Shown here: positions 15,567 through 20,000 of the stretch, in pieces
Layout of the letters: every line of letters begins with the position of its first letter
Position numbering within the stretch: position 1 is the first letter of the stretch
Source: Botryococcus braunii
Taxonomy: Eukaryota > Chlorophyta > Trebouxiophyceae
Length of the DNA stretch: 20,000 nt
Reading direction: 5' to 3'
NCBI GenBank assembly: GCA_002005505.1
Contig: KV908417.1
Span: 448,786-468,785 of the forward strand
Notes under the pieces: model-generated
Told to the model about the DNA's origin: nothing
The model's database searches: none
Seen by the model: the letters and a program-made list of their open reading frames with translations, nothing else
Made by a program: the position numbers and the translations under genes

Positions 15567-15571
15567 TGTAA
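15567..15571 (+). terminator. TGTAA polyadenylation-type signal at RLE 3' end
   Basis: TGTAA marks the point where this copy stops matching copies 1 and the plus-strand fragment at 16300. TGTAA is the common poly(A) signal in chlorophyte algae. Its repeated position at 12808, 15567 and 16352 suggests the element RNA ends at or just after it. Confidence 0.5.
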
Positions 15572-15572
15572 C

Positions 15573-15904
15573 AGAAGAATTACATCGTTCCAGCCCAGAG
15601 GGCATGATGAGATGCAAACGGATAAACCCACGCTATTCAAGAACCTAAAGTTGTAATAATACTCCACTGATAACTGTATAATGACCAAGGCGGGGGGGGG
15701 GGGGGATGGATGACCGGAATGACCGGGGGGGGGAGGGGAACCAGGAAGGAATATAATTACACCAAGGAGGGGAGGGAGATATATGGTGATGTATCCCAAT
15801 CGATTGGTTTAGGGCCGGCACGCCCGGCGCCAGAAACACCCCGCCCCGCCCCTTGCTGGCGGGCCCGCCCGCAAGGAGACACGTACGCTGCCTGTTTGGG
15901 AGAA
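15573..15904. other. No gene; G-rich and GC-rich non-coding DNA
   Basis: Contains a 14-bp poly-G (15692-15705), a second G run near 15725-15737, and a GC-rich stretch (15812-15875) with GGCGGGCCCGCC-like words. G runs of this type can form quadruplexes. No coding frame is convincing. Confidence 0.6.
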
Positions 15905-16283
15905 GGGGGACCCCCCCTTCTAGTAAACTATATGAAGAGTGGATGATTTCTGCAACAAGGCCAGCTCATCAGCATGCAAGCCTGCAACTGTCTCGAATGA
16001 AAGGGCGTGGAAGGACACGGGCGGTTGTTGACGCGCCAGCAAGACAACTTAGCGGGTCTGCGCGTCTTGGGCAGCGAGCGGGGCGACGCTACCCGGGACG
16101 AAGTGCTGCAAGTTGGCGACGGTGAGTGGTGACGAGCCAACGATGTCGATGTAGAGGTCGCGACCCTCCCCGCACGCATTGGAGGCGGAGGTCTGTTGCA
16201 ACGGCGCTCCTGGCCAGGGGCGAGCAGAGGTAAGGACAGCGTCCAGACCGTTAAGAACAGAGAAATGCCTGCCGACAATTGCC
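15905..16283 (-). pseudogene. RLE-family fragment, minus strand (endonuclease domain, decayed)
   Basis: On the minus strand it encodes IVGRHFSVLNGLDAVLTSAR, then after a deletion relative to the long copy GRDLYIDIVGSSPLTVANLQ and HFVPG, before a stop at AQTR. It covers the region from just after the CCHC cluster through the PD-(D/E)XK core. The lysine of the long copy's DKQTRY is replaced (AQTR), and frame shifts and the stop make it dead. Its left end (about 15915-15945) carries the TCCACTCTTCATA stretch shared with copy 1. Confidence 0.8.
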
Positions 16284-16299
16284 CCATAGGGGTTTCCAC

Positions 16300-16357
16300 G
16301 ACCCAAACCCAAATTTGTGTCCCCTGGATTTGTCCTTTTCAATCCCGTTCTTGTAAC
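16300..16357 (+). mobile_element. RLE-family 3' UTR fragment, plus strand
   Basis: TTTGTGTCCCCTGGATTTG, then TCCTTTTCAATCCCGTTCTTGTAAC, aligns with the last ~50 bp of the long copy's 3' UTR, ending at the same TGTAAC. It meets the oppositely oriented fragment at 16382 nearly tail to tail. Confidence 0.55.
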
Positions 16358-16381
16358 GCAAAGGGATGCGGCCATTTAAAA

Positions 16382-16737
16382 GTGTCAAGCTTCAAGTCAC
16401 ACCGAGCGAGCAGCCAGCGTATGACAGTACATACCCACAATGGCAGCAATAATGAAAGTGACACGACGCATGACACAATATGACAGTACATACCCACAAT
16501 GGCAGCAATAATGAAAGTGACACGACGCATGACACAATATGACAGTACATACCCACAATGGCAGCAATAATGAAAGTGACACGACGCATGACACAATATG
16601 ACAGTACATACCCACAATGGCAGCAATAATGAAAGTGACACGACGCATGACACAATATGACAGTACATACCCACAATGGCAGCAATAATGAAAGTGACAC
16701 GACGCATGACACAATATCGCTCCTTCCCTTCTTCCTT
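16382..16737 (-). pseudogene. RLE-family C-terminal end, minus strand, expanded by a 59-bp satellite
   Basis: Read on the minus strand from 16737: EEGKERYCVMRRVTFIIAAI matches HEDVEGYFVIRRVSFIIAAA of the long copy. It then enters five 59-bp units, and leaves them as TLAARSV and TGA, matching QLAARRV and TGA. The 3' UTR start (AGCTTGACAC) also matches. This is one copy whose C-terminal coding end was amplified in tandem. Confidence 0.8.
16421..16715. repeat. 59-bp tandem satellite, 5 exact copies
   Basis: Units start at 16421, 16480, 16539, 16598 and 16657 and look identical on reading. About 42 of the 59 bases (minus strand, GTCATGCGTCGTGTCACTTT and onward) match the C-terminal coding DNA of the RLE element at about 34 of 42 positions. 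Because 59 is not a multiple of three, each unit shifts frame. The lack of divergence indicates recent expansion or homogenisation. Confidence 0.96.
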
Positions 16738-16839
16738 GGTGATCACACAAAGTACGCAAACCGCAGCTGCAAGACAGTTTCCTCTTTTTCAGCTTCACTT
16801 CTGAGCCACTCATGTACTGTTGATGGGACTCCACTCCGT

Positions 16840-16910
16840 TGAGTCCTGTTTAGGCTACGTTCCGTGTTTGTGCACATCTCATCATGCCCTATGGGCTGGA
16901 TAGATGAAGT
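16840..16910 (+). mobile_element. LINE 3'-end fragment
   Basis: CACATCTCATCATGCCCTAT and GGGCTGGATAGATGAAG resemble the 3' end of the LINE at 4980-5015 (CATCTCATCAGCCC, hairpin, GGGCTGGGTTGATG). It is short and lacks coding sequence, so it is either a severely truncated copy or a SINE sharing the LINE tail. Confidence 0.45.
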
Positions 16911-16966
16911 TTCTGCAATGGCGTAAATGATGACGGTGGCACTCGGAGCTTTCGAGTGCGCAACAA

Positions 16967-17051
16967 GGAGGAGGAGGAGGAGGAGGAGGAGGAGGAGGAG
17001 GAGGAGGAGGAGGAGGAGGAGGAGGAGGAGGAGGAGGAGGAGGAGGAGGAA
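16967..17051. repeat. (GGA)n microsatellite
   Basis: About 28 uninterrupted GGA units. GGA repeats are purine-only and can form G-quadruplex or triplex structures. The poly-Glu, poly-Arg and poly-Ser or poly-Pro frames across it are artefacts. Confidence 0.97.
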
Positions 17052-17063
17052 CTGCACTGTTTG

Positions 17064-17180
<117 letters not shown>

Positions 17181-17201
17181 AAATTGAACGCAAATTTTGC
17201 A

Positions 17202-17290
17202 GCAAGAAGAGGAGGAGAAGAAGCGGAAGAAGTTTGCAGATCAGGCTCGATTGTACACGCTTTCACTTGTGTGGAATGAGATCAGGACCC
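17202..17290 (+). CDS. Weak candidate exon (charged coiled-coil-like)
   Basis: AATTTTGCAG (to 17201) is a good acceptor motif preceded by the long (CT)n tract. The following frame reads QEEEEKKRKKFADQARLYTL, then SLVWNEIRT, and a CC|GTGAGG donor lies at 17290/17291. The charged EEEKKRKK start looks like coiled coil. Alternatively the purine-rich start is simply a remnant of the GGA/GAA repeat region. No family is recognised. Confidence 0.2.
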
Positions 17291-17529
17291 GTGAGGAACT
17301 CACAGCTACACCAACTTCACATGTTGGGATTCATAGGGTGTGTATGGGTATTAATTCCCGGGAACAAGGGAGGGGAGGTATGGGGGTATGGGAATCCACT
17401 TAAAGTTTCCTTGGGGCTTATTTCAGGGTTTCCTATGCTACTTGGGAGTCCACGTGGACGGGGGCTATTGGGGAAGTCTATTAAGACCCCAGGCCCCGTC
17501 TCTGTTTTCCACACGGAGGGAAGGAAAGA

Positions 17530-17905
17530 CAAGGCATTCGTTGGCTCACCGCCACTAATTTGCGGAACTCCATTCTGTCTGAGACCGCCGTGTGTGCTGC
17601 CCAAGACAAGCAGACCCGCTATACTGTCGTGCTGGTGCGTCAACAACTCATCCGTGGGCTTCCAAGGCTTTTCATTTGAAACATTTGGGGGCTCCTTGCT
17701 GATGCGCTGGCGTTGTAGAAGAGATTCCAGGGGTTCTTGAACCAGGCCGTTATTGCACAAGAGGAGGGATATTTTCGTCATGCGTCTGTTCAATTTCATT
17801 ACGGCTACCGCTGTGGTCGCCAGCTGGCTGCTCGCTGTTTGTGACTTGCAGCTTGACACATTTGGGTATGGTTCGTTGACACACTGGGCTAGTCCTTTTG
17901 GAAGG
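17530..17905 (+). pseudogene. RLE-family 3' fragment, plus strand, decayed
   Basis: Matches the long copy from ATCGTTGGCTC (15176) through the C-terminal tail and into the 3' UTR. Exact words such as GCTGCCCAAGACAAGCAGACC and TGATGCGCTGG are kept, while CAG has become TAG at the LLQR site and small indels break the frame. It ends near CACTGGGCTAGTCCTTTT. No TGTAA is found at its end, so its 3' terminus is lost or mutated. Confidence 0.8.
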
Positions 17906-18232
17906 CATCTGTCGAGCCTACTGGAAGGATGATACCTACGCAAGGTGCCTGCCTCGTTAAAACATTTTGAAGACTCCTGCACGTACTAATCTCTTCGTTG
18001 TACTGCAAATAATACTGTACGTCTGCTCTTTCCGTCTGCCCTGCGTCAACTTAACGTCGACTACAAGTTGCTATGCATGCCTGGGAGCCTTGTTTGTCAA
18101 AAAAGGGAATCGAGCTTATGATCTAGTCTTCAGTACTTTCATAGTTTACACACACACATGCCGCACAGACGGCACCCTGGGTCTCTCGTGTTGATAACTG
18201 GAATAGTTGCCGTTTGATATTTATTATATGAA
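17906..18232. other. No gene supported
   Basis: AT-richer non-coding sequence with only short unrelated frames. Confidence 0.5.
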
Positions 18233-18409
18233 ATGCATTGCAGGTTGCAATTCACAGGCATTGTTTCAAACATTTCCCGTGGAGGTGCAGCCACCAACAA
18301 ACCCGTGCCATTCGTAGTTTGCAAGGCACGAATACCCGGCCCCTGCATTTCTGATCAATTCACAAGAACAATTGACAGTTTTGATTTGGAAGTCCATGCT
18401 GAATATTGA
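18233..18409 (+). CDS. Small ORF or exon of unknown function (58 aa)
   Basis: Frame from ATG at 18233 to TGA at 18407-18409. The peptide is protein-like (LQFTGIVSNISRGGAATNKP, then VPFVVCKARIPGPC). A CATTGCAG acceptor-like word lies at 18237-18244 within it, so it could instead be an exon starting near 18245. No family is recognised. Support is limited to composition and the open frame. Confidence 0.2.
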   Translation: MHCRLQFTGIVSNISRGGAATNKPVPFVVCKARIPGPCISDQFTRTIDSFDLEVHAEY

Positions 18410-18546
18410 TTCTCGTATTCGAATAAAGAAGCATGCCGCACTTGTGGACACGAGCCGGGGAGTTTGGGGTCCCCTATGAAAGCCGTCTGCCCGACCATTG
18501 ATGATACACACAATGCAGTTTTACCGTACACCTTGACTGCTTGCAG

Positions 18547-18676
18547 GCGCTTTGGAGGGGCAAGCAGCCTGAGCCTGAGCAGCAGCTGGACGGAGAGGCA
18601 GTCGAAGGTGAAAACTTAGACACACTTGACGATGGCGAGCACATTTTCAAGATCGATCCCTTACAAAAGTCCCCAG
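18547..18676 (+). CDS. Probable host-gene exon (130 nt)
   Basis: Bounded by CTTGACTGCTTGCAG|GC on the left and CCCCAG|GTGATC on the right. Only one of three frames is open: ALWRGKQPEPEQQLDGEAVE, then GENLDTLDDGEHIFKIDPLQ and KSP. The peptide is acidic and hydrophilic. The exon starts in phase 0 and ends after one base of a codon. Joined to an acceptor at 19712/19713 it would continue in frame into the terminal exon. No domain is recognised; an acidic linker is likely. Confidence 0.45.
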
Positions 18677-19698
<1,022 letters not shown>

Positions 19699-19990
19699 GC
19701 GGTACCGTGCAGGGGTGTTGTACCGCTCCGAGCCCCTGGAGGTACCCGACATGCCTTCAGCTGCTGCGAGTCCAGAAGACTGGCGCCTGGAGGGACTTGT
19801 TTTAGCACTTGGCATGCTGGCAGCTGCGGTACTGTCCCGCCGACGCACAGAGGCTCGGCAGATGGAGTATGGGGCCATCCTGGGTGAGGTACAGGGCACA
19901 TGGGCCTCCAGGGTGGATAACCTGATGCGGAAACGGATGGAGGAAGAAGCCAGGGAGCGGGAGCGGGAACAGAGGGCTAGGAGCCGGTAA
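19699..19990 (+). CDS. Probable terminal exon of a host gene with one membrane segment and coiled-coil tail
   Basis: TTTTCACACACAG|GC (to 19698) or CCGTGCAG|GG (to 19712) are possible acceptors. The frame (codons from 19700) reads RYRAGVLYRSEPLEVPDMPS, AAASPEDWRLEGLVLALGML, AAAVLSRRRTEARQ and on to a highly charged MEEEAREREREQRARSR and TAA at 19988-19990. LEGLVLALGMLAAAVL is long and hydrophobic enough for one membrane span, followed by Arg-rich residues. The tail is a predicted-looking coiled coil. The acceptor at 19712 restores the frame from the exon at 18547-18676; the one at 19698 does not. Function unknown. The open frame without ATG is expected for a 3' exon. Confidence 0.5.
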
Positions 19991-20000
19991 ACGACCTCGT

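Larger units (their letters stand above)
12813..15572 (+). mobile_element. RLE-family non-LTR retrotransposon, long copy 2
   Basis: Comprises the RT-endonuclease frame and a 72-bp 3' UTR ending in CTCTTGTAAC. The left boundary is uncertain: 12813-12842 is either missing-frame element sequence or filler next to copy 1. No poly-A tail follows TGTAA. Confidence 0.7.

Noticed and set aside
16421..16715. CRISPR-like array
   Set aside because: The 59-bp units abut with no spacers, are fully identical, and derive from a retrotransposon coding end in a eukaryotic context.
16339..16834. Multi-pass membrane protein on the minus strand (repeated RRVTFIIAAIVGMY)
   Set aside because: The hydrophobic repeats come from the 59-bp satellite cycling through three frames. 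The underlying sequence is the RLE element's C-terminal end.

Overview
This window is eukaryotic nuclear DNA dominated by retrotransposons and simple repeats, with a few possible exons of host genes near its edges. The signs are GT-AG-type splice sites, LTR and non-LTR retroelements nested in one another, and very long (GT)n, (CT)n and (GGA)n tracts. A green-algal host is my best inference. The pentamer TGTAA, the polyadenylation signal of many chlorophyte algae, lies at the 3' end of three copies of one non-LTR family, at the 3' end of a second LINE type, and inside the LTR of the copia element. The species cannot be named from the sequence alone.

Layout. 1-2460: a possible exon at the left edge, then microsatellites and three minisatellites. 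2490-3300: a decayed minus-strand coding region I do not recognise. 3699-5040: the 5'-truncated 3' half of a LINE, with an RT C-terminal region, a zinc-knuckle-like Cys/His cluster, a 3' hairpin and a CCTT tail. 5452-12812: the 3' end of a second non-LTR family (here called RLE family, for its restriction-like endonuclease), split by a complete copia LTR retrotransposon at 5531-12670. 12843-15572: a long, 5'-truncated RLE-family copy with an open RT-endonuclease frame. 15570-17905: broken RLE fragments in both orientations, a 59-bp satellite made from that family's C-terminal coding end, a second LINE 3' end, and a (GGA)n-(GC)n-(CT)n block. 17990-20000: mostly non-coding, with a possible exon at 18547-18676, a long (GT)n, and a likely terminal exon ending at 19990.

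The copia element looks young and possibly active. Its two 691-bp LTRs appear identical by eye, TTTGT target duplications flank it, and it has a polypurine tract and an unbroken 1800-codon gag-pol frame. Its primer-binding site matches the anticodon arm of initiator tRNA-Met, as in Drosophila copia and yeast Ty5, not the tRNA 3' end.

The most unusual feature is a 90-codon reading frame between the primer-binding site and gag, whose stop codon overlaps the gag start as ATGA. Its first 14 residues closely copy the histone H3 tail (RTKQTARK is identical to H3 residues 2-9, followed by TT where H3 has ST), and a PPSY motif follows. If translated, this would be a histone-mimic protein carried by a copia retrotransposon.
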